A stretch of DNA of 64,000 nt from NCBI RefSeq assembly GCF_030124325.1, contig NZ_JASKLR010000017.1, forward strand, positions 46,664-110,663, in the 5' to 3' direction. Below are positions 35,199 through 44,284 of the stretch, piece by piece; positions within the stretch are counted from its first letter, which is position 1, and every line of letters starts with the position of its first letter. Source of the stretch: Sinorhizobium sp. 8-89 (lineage in GTDB: Bacteria; Pseudomonadota; Alphaproteobacteria; Rhizobiales; Rhizobiaceae). A program made the translations under genes and the position numbers. Below the pieces are notes generated by a model. It worked only from the letters and a program-made list of their open reading frames with translations. It was not told the DNA's origin and ran no database searches.

Positions 35199-36605
35199 AT
35201 GCTGCTGCTCGTTGGTTCGTTTCTCCTGCTGATGCTGGTCGGTGTGCCGGTCGCCATCTCGATGGCCGCGGCGTCTGTCCTCTACCTTGTCTTCTACAAT
35301 GTCGCGCCCGACATTATCGCGGCGCAGCGGATGATCGCCGGCGTCGAGAGTTTCCCGCTGCTTGCAGTGCCGTTCTTCATTCTCGCCGGCAACCTGATGA
35401 ACTCCGCCGGCGTCACCGGCCGCATCTATTCCTTCGCCGTCGCTCTTGTCGGTTGGATGAAGGGCGGCCTCGCACAGGTCAACATCATCGGTTCGGTGAT
35501 CTTCTCCGGCATGTCGGGCACGGCGCTTGCCGACGCCGCCGGCATCGGCACGATCGAAATCAAGGCGATGAAGGATCACGGCTACCCGGTCGAGGCCGCC
35601 GTCGGCGTGACCGCCGCGTCGGCAACGCTCGGCCCGATCTTTCCGCCGTCGCTGCCCTTCGTCATCTACGGCATGATGGCGAATGTCTCGATCGGCGCGC
35701 TGTTCATGGCCGGTATCGTCCCTGGCGTGGTGATGACGGTTCTGATGATGCTGACGGTCGCCATCTTCGCTTACAAGCGTGGCTGGGGTTCGGACACGCC
35801 GTTCGAAGTGAAGCGGTTGCTGTCGGCTTCGCTCGAGGTCGTCGTCGTGCTCGCAGTGCCGATCTTCATCTATCTCCTGATGTCGGCGGGGCTGTCGATA
35901 AATGTCGCCGCCGGCATCGCGCTCCTCATCCTTCTCACCCTTGACTGGTATTTCGATTTCTCCGCCGTCATGGCGCTGATGACCCCGGTGATCCTGATCG
36001 GCGGCATGACGATGGGCTGGTTCACGCCAACGGAAGCCGCCGTTGCCGCCGTGCTCTGGTCGCTGTTCCTGGGTTTGGTGCGCTACCGGACGATGACAAT
36101 GTCGACGCTGACGCGGGCGACCTTCGATACGATCGAGACCACTGCCTCGGTGCTCTTCATCGTCACGGCGGCGTCGATCTTCGCGTGGCTCCTGACGGTA
36201 AGCCAAGCCGCCCAGATGCTTTCCGGCGCGATCCTGACGATCACCGAAAACAAATGGGTCTTCCTGATCCTCGTGAACCTCCTGATGCTGTTCGTCGGCT
36301 GCTTTCTCGACACGATCGCCGCGATCACCATCCTGGTCCCGATCCTTCTGCCTTTGTCGGCTCAATTCGGTATAGATCCGGTACATTTCGGCCTGATCAT
36401 GACCCTCAATCTGATGATCGGCCTGCTTCACCCGCCGCTTGGCATGGTGCTCTTCGTTCTGTCGCGCGTCGCCAAGCTCTCGGTCGAGCGGACGACCATG
36501 GCGATCCTGCCTTGGCTCCTGCCGCTCTTCATCGCGCTGATCCTGATCACCTTCGTTCCGGCGATCACCCTGTGGCTGCCGAGCGCGGTCGGGCTGATCC
36601 GCTGA
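35199..36605 (+). CDS. TRAP transporter large permease (DctM-type)
   Basis: A 468-residue membrane protein, somewhat longer than the 427-residue paralogue in the kdu operon because of extra hydrophobic segments in the middle (EVVVVLAVPIFIYLLMSAGL). AVPFFILAGNLMNSAGVTGR, GGLAQVNIIGSVIFSGMSGTA and FPPSLPFVIYGMM are family landmarks. It forms the sodium-coupled pore. The stop is close to the dehydrogenase start. Confidence 0.9.
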   Translation: MLLLVGSFLLLMLVGVPVAISMAAASVLYLVFYNVAPDIIAAQRMIAGVESFPLLAVPFFILAGNLMNSAGVTGRIYSFAVALVGWMKGGLAQVNIIGSVIFSGMSGTALADAAGIGTIEIKAMKDHGYPVEAAVGVTAASATLGPIFPPSLPFVIYGMMANVSIGALFMAGIVPGVVMTVLMMLTVAIFAYKRGWGSDTPFEVKRLLSASLEVVVVLAVPIFIYLLMSAGLSINVAAGIALLILLTLDWYFDFSAVMALMTPVILIGGMTMGWFTPTEAAVAAVLWSLFLGLVRYRTMTMSTLTRATFDTIETTASVLFIVTAASIFAWLLTVSQAAQMLSGAILTITENKWVFLILVNLLMLFVGCFLDTIAAITILVPILLPLSAQFGIDPVHFGLIMTLNLMIGLLHPPLGMVLFVLSRVAKLSVERTTMAILPWLLPLFIALILITFVPAITLWLPSAVGLIR

Positions 36606-36619
36606 TGGCAGGAGCATCC

Positions 36620-37663
36620 ATGCGCACGCGTCTTACCCGGCTTTATGGCCAACGGGACCTCCGGCTCGAAGTTGCCGAGGTCTCCGCGCCCGGTGAAGGT
36701 GAGGTCCTCTTGAAGATGGCGGCCGGTGGCATTTGCGGCTCCGACCTCCATTATTACCAGGATGGGGGCTTCGGTCCCATCCGGGTGCGCGAGCCCATTA
36801 TTCCTGGTCATGAGGCGTCCGGCCATGCCGCCGCGCTCGGCGCCGGCGTGTCCGGGCTCGCGATTGGCGATCTGGTGGCGGTCAATCCCAGTCAGCCCTG
36901 CGGAACCTGCCGTTTCTGCGGGGAGGGGCTTCCGATTCATTGCCTGAACATGCGGTTCCTGGGCAGCGCCATGCGTTTTCCCCATACCCAGGGCATGTTC
37001 CGCGACTGGCTGGTGGTTCCCGCGAACCAGTGTTTCCCGGCGGGTACATTGGTCAGCGCTGGCGAGGCCGCCTGCGCCGAACCGCTCGCGGTCTGCCTGC
37101 ATGCGGTCGAGCAGGCCGGCGATCTCAGGGCCAGGCATGTGCTGGTCACCGGCGCGGGGCCGATCGGCGCCCTGGTGGTCGCGGCTGCGCGCCACGCGGG
37201 GGCCGAGACAATCGTCGTCACGGATCTTGCCGATGCGGCACTCGATCGGGCAACGGCAATGGGCGCGACGCGGGTGGTCAACGTCCGCCGTGATCCGGCG
37301 GGCCTCGCCTCCTATGAGGCCGACAAGGGCCAGTTCGACGTCGTCTTTGAGTGTTCCGCCGCCGAACCGGCGCTTCGAAGCGCGATCGCGGCGGTCAGAC
37401 CGCGCGGGCTGATCGTGCAGGTTGGGGTGACGGGCGATATCGCCCTTCCGCTCAATGCGCTGGTAGGCAAGGAATTGCGGCTGATCGGCTCACAGCGGTT
37501 CGACCGCGAGTTCGCCCTTGCCGTCCGGCTCATCGCCGAGCGACGGATCGATGTACGCCCGATCATCTCGCATGCCTTTCCGGTCGATCGGGCCGTCGAG
37601 GCTTTCGAGCAGGCCGGCGACCGTTCGGCTGCGTGCAAGGTGCAACTGACATTTCTGCCCTGA
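36620..37663 (+). CDS. Zn-dependent sugar-acid dehydrogenase (IdnD/RspB-like)
   Basis: A 347-residue medium-chain dehydrogenase. Catalytic zinc residues are in GGICGSDLHYYQDGG and IPGHEASG; the structural zinc site is CGTCRFCGEGLPIHC. The NAD fold has VTGAGPIGALVVAAA. It resembles L-idonate 5-dehydrogenase; RspB-type relatives oxidise L-gulonate to D-fructuronate, and the uxuA neighbour favours that role. ATG 36620 has CAGGAG seven bases upstream; ATG 36605, which overlaps the permease stop, is an alternative. No uxuB-type fructuronate reductase gene is in the window. Confidence 0.82.
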   Translation: MRTRLTRLYGQRDLRLEVAEVSAPGEGEVLLKMAAGGICGSDLHYYQDGGFGPIRVREPIIPGHEASGHAAALGAGVSGLAIGDLVAVNPSQPCGTCRFCGEGLPIHCLNMRFLGSAMRFPHTQGMFRDWLVVPANQCFPAGTLVSAGEAACAEPLAVCLHAVEQAGDLRARHVLVTGAGPIGALVVAAARHAGAETIVVTDLADAALDRATAMGATRVVNVRRDPAGLASYEADKGQFDVVFECSAAEPALRSAIAAVRPRGLIVQVGVTGDIALPLNALVGKELRLIGSQRFDREFALAVRLIAERRIDVRPIISHAFPVDRAVEAFEQAGDRSAACKVQLTFLP

Positions 37664-37674
37664 GGGAGTCCTAG

Positions 37675-38886
37675 ATGCGACATACATGGCGTTGGTTCGG
37701 ACCGGTGGATCGTGTGAGCGTGCGGGATGCGGCGCAAGCCGGTGCGCACGGCATCGTCAGCGCGCTCCATCACATTCCGACCGGAGACGTATGGCCGGTT
37801 GCGGAGATCGAAAAGCGGCAACAGGAGGTCCGCGCGGGTGGTCTGGAATGGGAGGTCGTGGAAAGCGTCCCGGTGTCCGAAAGCATCAAAACGCAAACAG
37901 GCCCCTGGCGCGAGCATGTTGCCAATTGGCAGGAGACGCTGCGCCGCCTTTCTTCCGCCGGCATCCGGACGATTTGCTACAATTTCATGCCGGTCCTCGA
38001 TTGGACCCGCACGGATCTGCGCTGGACCGCCCGGCACGGGGCGAAAGCCATGCGCTTCGACCGTATCGACTTTGCGGCCTTCGACCTCCATCTGTTGGAG
38101 CGTCCGGGTGCGATCGAGGATTATGACGAGGAGACGGCCGAGCAGGCTGAGCGGCGCTTCCGGGAGATGACGGAGGAGCGCCGGCTTGCGCTCTCGCGCA
38201 ACATCGGCGCGGGCCTGCCGGGCTCCGCCGACGGATACAGCCTGCCGCAACTGCGCGACCATCTACAAACCTATGCCGGCATCGGCCGCGAAAAGCTCAA
38301 GCGTCACCTGGTCGATTTTCTTGCCGAGGTGACGCCGGTTGCGGAACGGGTCGGCATCAATATCTGCGCCCATCCGGACGATCCGCCATGGGCGCTCCTG
38401 GGTCTGCCGCGCATCCTGTCGACTGCGGAGGACTATGCCTTCATGCTGCGGGAGGTCGACAGTCCGGCCAACGGGGTCACATTTTGCACCGGTTCGCTCG
38501 GCGCGCTTGCGGCCAACAAGCTGCCGGCGATGGTTCGCCAGTTCGCGCCGCGCATCCATTTCGTCCACCTGCGCAATGTCCGCCGCGAGGAAGACCGGAC
38601 CCCGTGCTCGTTCTACGAGGACGAGCATCTGGAGGGCGACACCGACATGGTGGCGGTGATCGCCGAACTGCTCAAGGAAGAGCAACGGCGGCGCGCCGTC
38701 GGGCGAGCGGACCACCAGATTCCCATGCGGCCGGATCACGGCCAGGAAATCCTCGACGATCTCTCACGCGGCGCCCAGCCCGGCTATCCGGCGATCGGCC
38801 GGCTGAAGGGGCTTGCGGAACTGCGCGGGATCGAACGAGCCCTCTCGCACGCCACCTACGGGACTGCCGGATTCGGCGCGACGTAG
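37675..38886 (+). CDS. uxuA: D-mannonate dehydratase
   Basis: A 403-residue enzyme of the UxuA family (usual length 394-402) with a TIM-barrel metal site. MRHTWRWFGPVDRVSVRDAA is the typical start; later landmarks are YNFMPVLDWTRTDL, INICAHPDDPP with the metal His, FCTGSLGA and HFVHLRNVRRE. It converts D-mannonate to 2-keto-3-deoxygluconate. It is the last gene of the operon, 11 bases after the dehydrogenase. Products of this and the kdu operon meet at 2-keto-3-deoxygluconate. Confidence 0.93.
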   Translation: MRHTWRWFGPVDRVSVRDAAQAGAHGIVSALHHIPTGDVWPVAEIEKRQQEVRAGGLEWEVVESVPVSESIKTQTGPWREHVANWQETLRRLSSAGIRTICYNFMPVLDWTRTDLRWTARHGAKAMRFDRIDFAAFDLHLLERPGAIEDYDEETAEQAERRFREMTEERRLALSRNIGAGLPGSADGYSLPQLRDHLQTYAGIGREKLKRHLVDFLAEVTPVAERVGINICAHPDDPPWALLGLPRILSTAEDYAFMLREVDSPANGVTFCTGSLGALAANKLPAMVRQFAPRIHFVHLRNVRREEDRTPCSFYEDEHLEGDTDMVAVIAELLKEEQRRRAVGRADHQIPMRPDHGQEILDDLSRGAQPGYPAIGRLKGLAELRGIERALSHATYGTAGFGAT

Positions 38887-39262
38887 AGTGTCGATGCGCT
38901 GATTTCGACACAGTTTCCGTATTGCTGCAATTCCGACATGAGGTGACGCTTTTCGGCGTTCCGTCAGGTTCGCCCGGAAAGCGGAAGCCCCTCGAGGACA
39001 GGCGCAAGCCGTTAGTATGAGGCTCTCTGTGCCGAACGCACCGGGTTCCGGGAAGCTGGCGGTCGCCCTCGCGCGCCTGTGGAGCAACTTGTCTACTACG
39101 CCACCAACTTCCCAACCCAGCGCCTGATTGGTTCGGTAGCCAGCGCGTGCCATCTGACGCATCCCATGGTGCGCGAGGGCCGCAAGGGAGGAAGGTCCTG
39201 CCGCTGAACGTCAGCATCGCGTCACAAACAACGTACGATCTGCCGCCAATTTAGCCGGTCAT
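38887..39262. other. Intergenic region without recognised content
   Basis: About 375 bases separate uxuA from the convergent cyclase gene. Short open frames on both strands do not resemble any protein I know. No strong hairpin is evident. Confidence 0.5.
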
Positions 39263-40510
39263 TTAAAGCGTAATTATCGTCGTCGTGTCGCCGTTCAGCA
39301 GGCGCTTGAGGTGAAAGCTCGCAAGCCGGTCTTCCGCATTGCGACCAACCAGTGCGGCAAACGAAGCGAGTGCACCGTGATCGCGGGCCTCGAGCTTTTC
39401 GAAGGCCTCCATGTAGGCCTGTGTTTCCGCGCTCGCATAAATTGCGGCATCAAGGGGTTCGAAAGCGCGGATCGGTTCGGCCTTACCCCTGAGGAGGAGG
39501 TCGCCTACGGGCCGGCCGTGGAAATCCTGCGCTTTGGTGGCGAGGCTGCCGCTTACACAAATGCGGGTGCCTAGCGTTTTGTTGGCCACTTCCAGGCGCG
39601 CGGCGACGTTGATTGTGTCGCCATAGGCGCTGTAGTCAAAAAACCGCCCTCCGCCGAAATTGCCCACAACAGCGGTGCCGGCGTGCGCGCCGATCCGGGT
39701 ATCGCCAAGCGTTATCCCTTTTTTGCTCCAGTCTTCGCGGAAGGACCGCGCGAAGGCGTCGAGAGCGAGCGAACAGGCGACGGCGCGACCGGCATGATCC
39801 GGCTGGTCGGCAGGAGCTCCGAACAGCACGTGGAGCGCGTCGCCGATGATCTTTGCGACAGTACCATCATGGGCAAACACGATGTCGGTCATGCCGACGA
39901 TGTAGTCGTTGACCAGTGGTCCGAGCACGCTTGGCTCGATCGTCTCGACGAGCGTGGTGAAACCCGTCAGATCGGTAAAGAGTGAGGCAACCTCCCGGCG
40001 GGTGCCGCCAAGATCAAGGGTGTCGGCGCTGCTTGCCAGACGCTCGGCGAGATTAGGCGAGAAATAGCGGGAAAGCGACGCACGCGCCTGCTCGGCCGCC
40101 GATTGCCGGCGCTGTACCTCACGCAGCGCTTCCACGTGGTGGATCGTCTTGACGATCGTCGCCTCCAGATCGGGAAAATCGATCGGCTTCGTCACGAAAT
40201 CATAAGCGCCGCGGTTCATCGCGGTTCGGATATTGGCCATATCGCTGTAGGCGGAGATGATGATCGTGGACAGGTCCGCGTCCCTCTCCTGAAGCTTCGC
40301 GAGCAGCGACAAGCCATCCATTCGCGGCATGTTGATGTCGCTCAGCACCATGTCCACGTCCTGGTTTGCCGCCAGTACGGCCAAGGCCTCGACTCCGTCA
40401 CGGGCAAACAGAAAACGCAGCGTGCTGTCGCGGATCTGCCTTCGGAATTTCTGGACAAGCAGGCGCTCCAGGTCCGGCTCGTCGTCAACAACGAGTATGC
40501 TGGTGCTCAT
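39263..40510 (-). CDS. Receiver-linked class III adenylate cyclase
   Basis: A 415-residue response regulator. Residues 1-120 are a receiver ([14 protein letters not shown], phospho-Asp in [19 protein letters not shown]), then a coiled linker ([21 protein letters not shown]) and a cyclase domain. Metal Asp residues are in LFTDLTGF and [11 protein letters not shown], and the adenine-selecting Lys is in VAKIIG. The partner position is Ser in [11 protein letters not shown], where many bacterial cyclases have Thr or Asp. Production of cAMP is likely. Its start overlaps the stop of the preceding receiver gene. Confidence 0.88.
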   Translation of the reverse strand: MSTSILVVDDEPDLERLLVQKFRRQIRDSTLRFLFARDGVEALAVLAANQDVDMVLSDINMPRMDGLSLLAKLQERDADLSTIIISAYSDMANIRTAMNRGAYDFVTKPIDFPDLEATIVKTIHHVEALREVQRRQSAAEQARASLSRYFSPNLAERLASSADTLDLGGTRREVASLFTDLTGFTTLVETIEPSVLGPLVNDYIVGMTDIVFAHDGTVAKIIGDALHVLFGAPADQPDHAGRAVACSLALDAFARSFREDWSKKGITLGDTRIGAHAGTAVVGNFGGGRFFDYSAYGDTINVAARLEVANKTLGTRICVSGSLATKAQDFHGRPVGDLLLRGKAEPIRAFEPLDAAIYASAETQAYMEAFEKLEARDHGALASFAALVGRNAEDRLASFHLKRLLNGDTTTIITL

Positions 40511-40896
40511 GCGGCGCGCCCAATTCGCATGTCGATTTCTTCCCGTAGTGCGACGAAGTCGATCGGCTTGGTGAAAAGCGCTTCCGCGCCGCTTTCCAGG
40601 GCTCTCCGCTTCGTGTCCGCGTCGCCGTAAGCGGTGATCATGATCACCGGCACGTCAGGCCGTAAATTTCGCGCCTTCGGCAGCAGTTCGAGTCCGCTCA
40701 TCCCCGGCATGTTGACATCGGACAGTATGAGAATAAGCGTGACATCGACGGCATCGGCGATCCGTTCAAGCGCGGTTGGCGCCGACTGCGCAAACTCCAT
40801 TGCGAAGCGGCCGGCGCGCAGGTCCCGGCGGAATTGCTGTCTGAAGAGCAACTCGATGTCAGGCTCGTCGTCGACCACCAGGATAAGAAGGCTCAT
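40507..40896 (-). CDS. Single-domain response regulator
   Basis: A 129-residue receiver. Acidic pair in [12 protein letters not shown], phospho-acceptor in [22 protein letters not shown] and TKPID complete the site. It overlaps the kinase stop upstream and the cyclase start downstream by four bases each, so the three genes are translationally coupled. Its own receiver resembles that of the following cyclase, which suggests duplication or shared docking on the kinase. Confidence 0.9.
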   Translation of the reverse strand: MSLLILVVDDEPDIELLFRQQFRRDLRAGRFAMEFAQSAPTALERIADAVDVTLILILSDVNMPGMSGLELLPKARNLRPDVPVIMITAYGDADTKRRALESGAEALFTKPIDFVALREEIDMRIGRAA

Positions 40897-43800
40897 GATC
40901 TGCCCTCCGATTTTGCGATCGCAGCGGCAATCCGCGGCAGCCGGATGCGAAACTCGGTGTGGTGACCCGGTTCCGTGTCCACCTCGATTGAACCGGCATG
41001 CTGCTTGACGATGATGTCGTGGCTGAGCGAAAGGCCGAGGCCCGTGCCCTCGCCGGCAGGCTTGGTCGTGAAGAAGGGATTGAAGATCTTCTCCCTCACC
41101 TCCGGTGGAATGCCGAGCCCATTGTCGCGGATGATGATTTCGACGCTGTCGCCGAGATTCCTGGTCACTGCGGCCAGCTTCGGCTCGTAACCGTCGCCGG
41201 GCTCGGAAGCCGCGCGCTTGCTCGTGGCATAGAAGCCGTTGGAGATGAGATTGAGAAGCACACGCGTGATCTCCTGCGGGTAAAGGTCAATCTCGCCGGC
41301 TGCCGGATCGAAGGATTTCTCGAGCGTGATGTTGAAACCCTGCTCGCCGGCACGGGCACCGTGATAAGCGAGGTTGAGGCTCTCCTCGACGATTGCATTG
41401 ATATCGGCCGGCCTGCGCTCGCCCGCCCCCTGACGCGAGTGCAGGAGCATGTTCTTGACGATCGAGTCGGCGCGCTTGCCGTGCTGGACAATCTTTTCAA
41501 GATTGCCCCTGAGCATGGCAGTGAGTTCGTCGATCTCGGAGCGAGCGGCGCTGTCACCTACGGCGCCATCGAGCACTTGCTGCAACTCCTCGATCAACTC
41601 GACGGACAGCGCCGAGAAATTGTTCACGAAGTTCAACGGGTTTTTGATCTCGTGCGCAATTCCGGCGGTCAGTTGCCCAAGCGAGGCGAGTTTCTCGGTC
41701 TGGATCAACCGGTCTTGCGCGGCCTTGAGCTCCTCCAGCGACCGTGACAGTTTCTCAGTTCTCGACTGCACCTCCTGGAATAGGCGGACGTTTTCGATGG
41801 CGATCACAGCCTGGTCGGCGAAGGTCGACGCCAAGTCGATCTGTTTTTCGGTAAAGGGGCGCACGATCGAGCGGGTCAGCGCGAGCACTCCAATCGGGCT
41901 GCCTTCGCGCAAGAGCGGCACCCCGAGCACAGTGCGAAATCCCGCAAGTCTCTGCCCCTCGAGCAGCGTGTATTCGGGATCATCGAGGACGTCGGCGACC
42001 TGGACCGGCCGAACCTCAAGCAAGGTCCGCCCCACGATGGTGCCGCGTCCCGGCTCCAGCGGAAGAGCCCGAAGATATTGCCCGAATTCCTGCGAGAGGC
42101 CGTAGCTGGCGACCGGATAGTGCGCGTCACCCATCGGCCGGGTCATCGTTGCCATGTCCGCTTCGCAAAGACGGGCAGCGGACGTCACAAGAGTGTCGAG
42201 GACCGCCTGCAGGTCGAACGCGGAGCGGCTGATGACCTTCAGCACGTCAGCCGTCGCAGTCTGCTGCTCAAGCGCCTCGGTCAGTTCAGCGGTTCGCGCC
42301 GTCACTTCGTCGAACAGCCGCACATTCTCGATCGCGATGACGGCCTGGTCTGCAAAGGTCTGGACGAGTTCGATCTGCTTTTCTGTGAACGGCCTGACTT
42401 CGGTCCGGCGGATGACGAGCGCCCCGATCGCCTCCCGCTGCCGCATCAAAGGCACCGCCACAATTGTGCGGTGGCCCATGCGTACGGCCATGCTGTGGCC
42501 GTCCGGATATTCGTCGGGCGTGGCGCTCAGATCAGGCACATGGATGGGCCTTCGGTCCACCACGGCCCGGCCCGTGACCCAGTTGCGTGATACCGGCCAG
42601 CCGGGAAAATCGATCGGAATCGGCCCGTGATGCGCCCTGACATGGAGAGTATCTCCGTCCTTCAGGAATATTGCCGAGTCGTAAGCTTCGCAGAGTTGCG
42701 CTGCCGACTCGACAAGAGTGTCGAGCACGGCCTGAAGATCGAATGGCGACCGGTTGATTACCTTGAGAACATCCGCTGTCGCAGTCTGCTGCCGTAGCGA
42801 TTCCTTCAGCTCAAGGTTTCTTTTTTCCAGATCGGTAAACAGCCGAACATTCTCGATCGCTATCGCGGCCTGATCAGCGAAGGTCTGCAGGAGTTCGACT
42901 TGCCGATCAGGAAACACTCCGGGCTGGGTTCGCGCGACGACGATGGTTCCGATCGGCCCGCTGTCGCGCATGATCGGTACCGCGACCAGGCTTCTGTAGT
43001 TCGCGGATTGGACGCCAAGGGTGGTGTGGGCCTGATATTCAGGATCGACGAGCCGGTCCGGTATCTGCTCCACCGATCGGCTGAGAATCGAACGCCCCGC
43101 GGCACTGCCTCGATCAGGCGGGGCCGGAAACATCGCGCGCACCGCCTCGACGCCTTCCGGCTCCAGCCGGTGGTACGCCACGAAGTGGAGACTTTCGCCA
43201 TCGTAACGGAACACGTGGCAGAACTGCGCTCCGCAAAGTCTGGCGGCACGCAATGCTATCGTGTCGAACACCGGCTGTATGTCGGTGGGCGAGGTCGAGA
43301 TGACGCGCAGGATTTCGCTTGTCGCGGTCTGCTGTTCGAGCGCTTCTTTGATCTCTCGATTGCGCGCCTGTGCCTTCTCGAAAAGGCGGACGTTTTCCAT
43401 GGCGATCACCGCCTGATCGGCGAAGGTTTGCAGTAACTCGACCTGCCGCTCTGGAAAGAATCCGACAGCACGTCGAGTGACGGCGATTGATCCGATCGGA
43501 CGTCCTTTCCGCACCAGCGGCACGCCGATGGCGCTGTGGTAGGACACGATTTTCGCCAGCGAGAGCATCCGGTAACCAGCGTCGGCAAAAACATCGGGAA
43601 TTTGCTCGATGGCGCCGCTGATGAAGGCCCGCCCTGTGACATTGCCTGTATTTGGTTGCTGCGGAAAATTGGCACGTACCGCTTCGATGCCTTCACCCGA
43701 AATGCCGTGATAGGCAACAGGATGCAGGAATTCTCCGTCGAACCGGAAAACGAAGCAGAACTCTGCGCCGCACAGCCTCGCGGCATTTTGCGCTATCGCA

Positions 43801-43943
43801 TCGAACACCGGCTGTATGTCTGTGGGCGAGGTCGAGATGACGCGCAGGATTTCGCTTGTCGCGGTCTGCTGTTCAAGCGCTTCGCCAAGCTCCCGCTCCA
43901 GCAATTCGATCTGACGTCCGATGCTGAGGCTCGACTCCTCCAC
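40893..43943 (-). CDS. Histidine kinase with four GAF domains
   Basis: A 1016-residue cytoplasmic kinase. Four GAF domains occupy roughly 35-195, 215-375, 395-555 and 575-735, each introduced by a linker such as LEQQTATSEILRVISTSP or QQTATADVLKVI. HisKA is near 765 (GIAHEIKNPLNFVNNFSAL) and HATPase follows (RVLLNLISNGFYATSKRA, IRDNGLGIPPE, GTGLGLSLSHDI). There is no membrane segment. The start is GTG with an AAAGGGGGG tract upstream. Adjacent receiver and receiver-cyclase genes are its likely targets. GAF pairs 1/2 and 3/4 are recent-looking duplicates. Confidence 0.9.
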   Translation of the reverse strand: MEESSLSIGRQIELLERELGEALEQQTATSEILRVISTSPTDIQPVFDAIAQNAARLCGAEFCFVFRFDGEFLHPVAYHGISGEGIEAVRANFPQQPNTGNVTGRAFISGAIEQIPDVFADAGYRMLSLAKIVSYHSAIGVPLVRKGRPIGSIAVTRRAVGFFPERQVELLQTFADQAVIAMENVRLFEKAQARNREIKEALEQQTATSEILRVISTSPTDIQPVFDTIALRAARLCGAQFCHVFRYDGESLHFVAYHRLEPEGVEAVRAMFPAPPDRGSAAGRSILSRSVEQIPDRLVDPEYQAHTTLGVQSANYRSLVAVPIMRDSGPIGTIVVARTQPGVFPDRQVELLQTFADQAAIAIENVRLFTDLEKRNLELKESLRQQTATADVLKVINRSPFDLQAVLDTLVESAAQLCEAYDSAIFLKDGDTLHVRAHHGPIPIDFPGWPVSRNWVTGRAVVDRRPIHVPDLSATPDEYPDGHSMAVRMGHRTIVAVPLMRQREAIGALVIRRTEVRPFTEKQIELVQTFADQAVIAIENVRLFDEVTARTAELTEALEQQTATADVLKVISRSAFDLQAVLDTLVTSAARLCEADMATMTRPMGDAHYPVASYGLSQEFGQYLRALPLEPGRGTIVGRTLLEVRPVQVADVLDDPEYTLLEGQRLAGFRTVLGVPLLREGSPIGVLALTRSIVRPFTEKQIDLASTFADQAVIAIENVRLFQEVQSRTEKLSRSLEELKAAQDRLIQTEKLASLGQLTAGIAHEIKNPLNFVNNFSALSVELIEELQQVLDGAVGDSAARSEIDELTAMLRGNLEKIVQHGKRADSIVKNMLLHSRQGAGERRPADINAIVEESLNLAYHGARAGEQGFNITLEKSFDPAAGEIDLYPQEITRVLLNLISNGFYATSKRAASEPGDGYEPKLAAVTRNLGDSVEIIIRDNGLGIPPEVREKIFNPFFTTKPAGEGTGLGLSLSHDIIVKQHAGSIEVDTEPGHHTEFRIRLPRIAAAIAKSEGRS
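43264..43346. repeat. Internal direct repeat, unit A (kinase gene)
   Basis: An 83-base segment matches 43801-43883 with only a few differences. The two units are 537 bases apart, an exact multiple of three, so recombination would remove one GAF domain in frame. Confidence 0.75.
43801..43883. repeat. Internal direct repeat, unit B (kinase gene)
   Basis: Partner of the repeat at 43264-43346. Both encode the linker before a GAF domain (TSEILRVISTSPTDIQPVFD). Confidence 0.75.
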
Positions 43944-44284
43944 CTTGCGCCCCCCTTTAGCGCTCTGCAGGCGACCGGCTCGGTGACGAGCCCCTAGGTC
44001 CGCCGCCCGGGCGCCTACACCCCACGCCGTGGCCGGTGACGGTAGACCGAAGAGAATACCCCATCTGACCGGCTGTGACGAGGATTAGCTCCTGCTGCAA
44101 CACGGTATATCAGCCATACCTAACAGAGTCGCATTCTCGGCGTTTAGAGCAAGAAAACGCTCTTTATGCCTGGTCTTTCCTTCGAAAGTGCGGCGGATGG
44201 CGCAACCGACGAGCCATTGCCACGGAACAAACCTCCCGATAAGCGGTTGGCTGTCGGAAGGGACAATCAAATGGAGAACTTCCG
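43944..44284. other. Intergenic region, divergent promoters expected
   Basis: Some 340 bases between the GAF kinase (minus) and the Gln-rich protein gene (plus). No gene is visible and I cannot assign promoter elements with confidence. Confidence 0.4.

Noticed and set aside
34626..36617. Minus-strand frame of 663 codons, rich in His, Arg, Asp and Gln
   Set aside because: It is the complement of the TRAP permease genes; the composition is what membrane-protein genes give in reverse.
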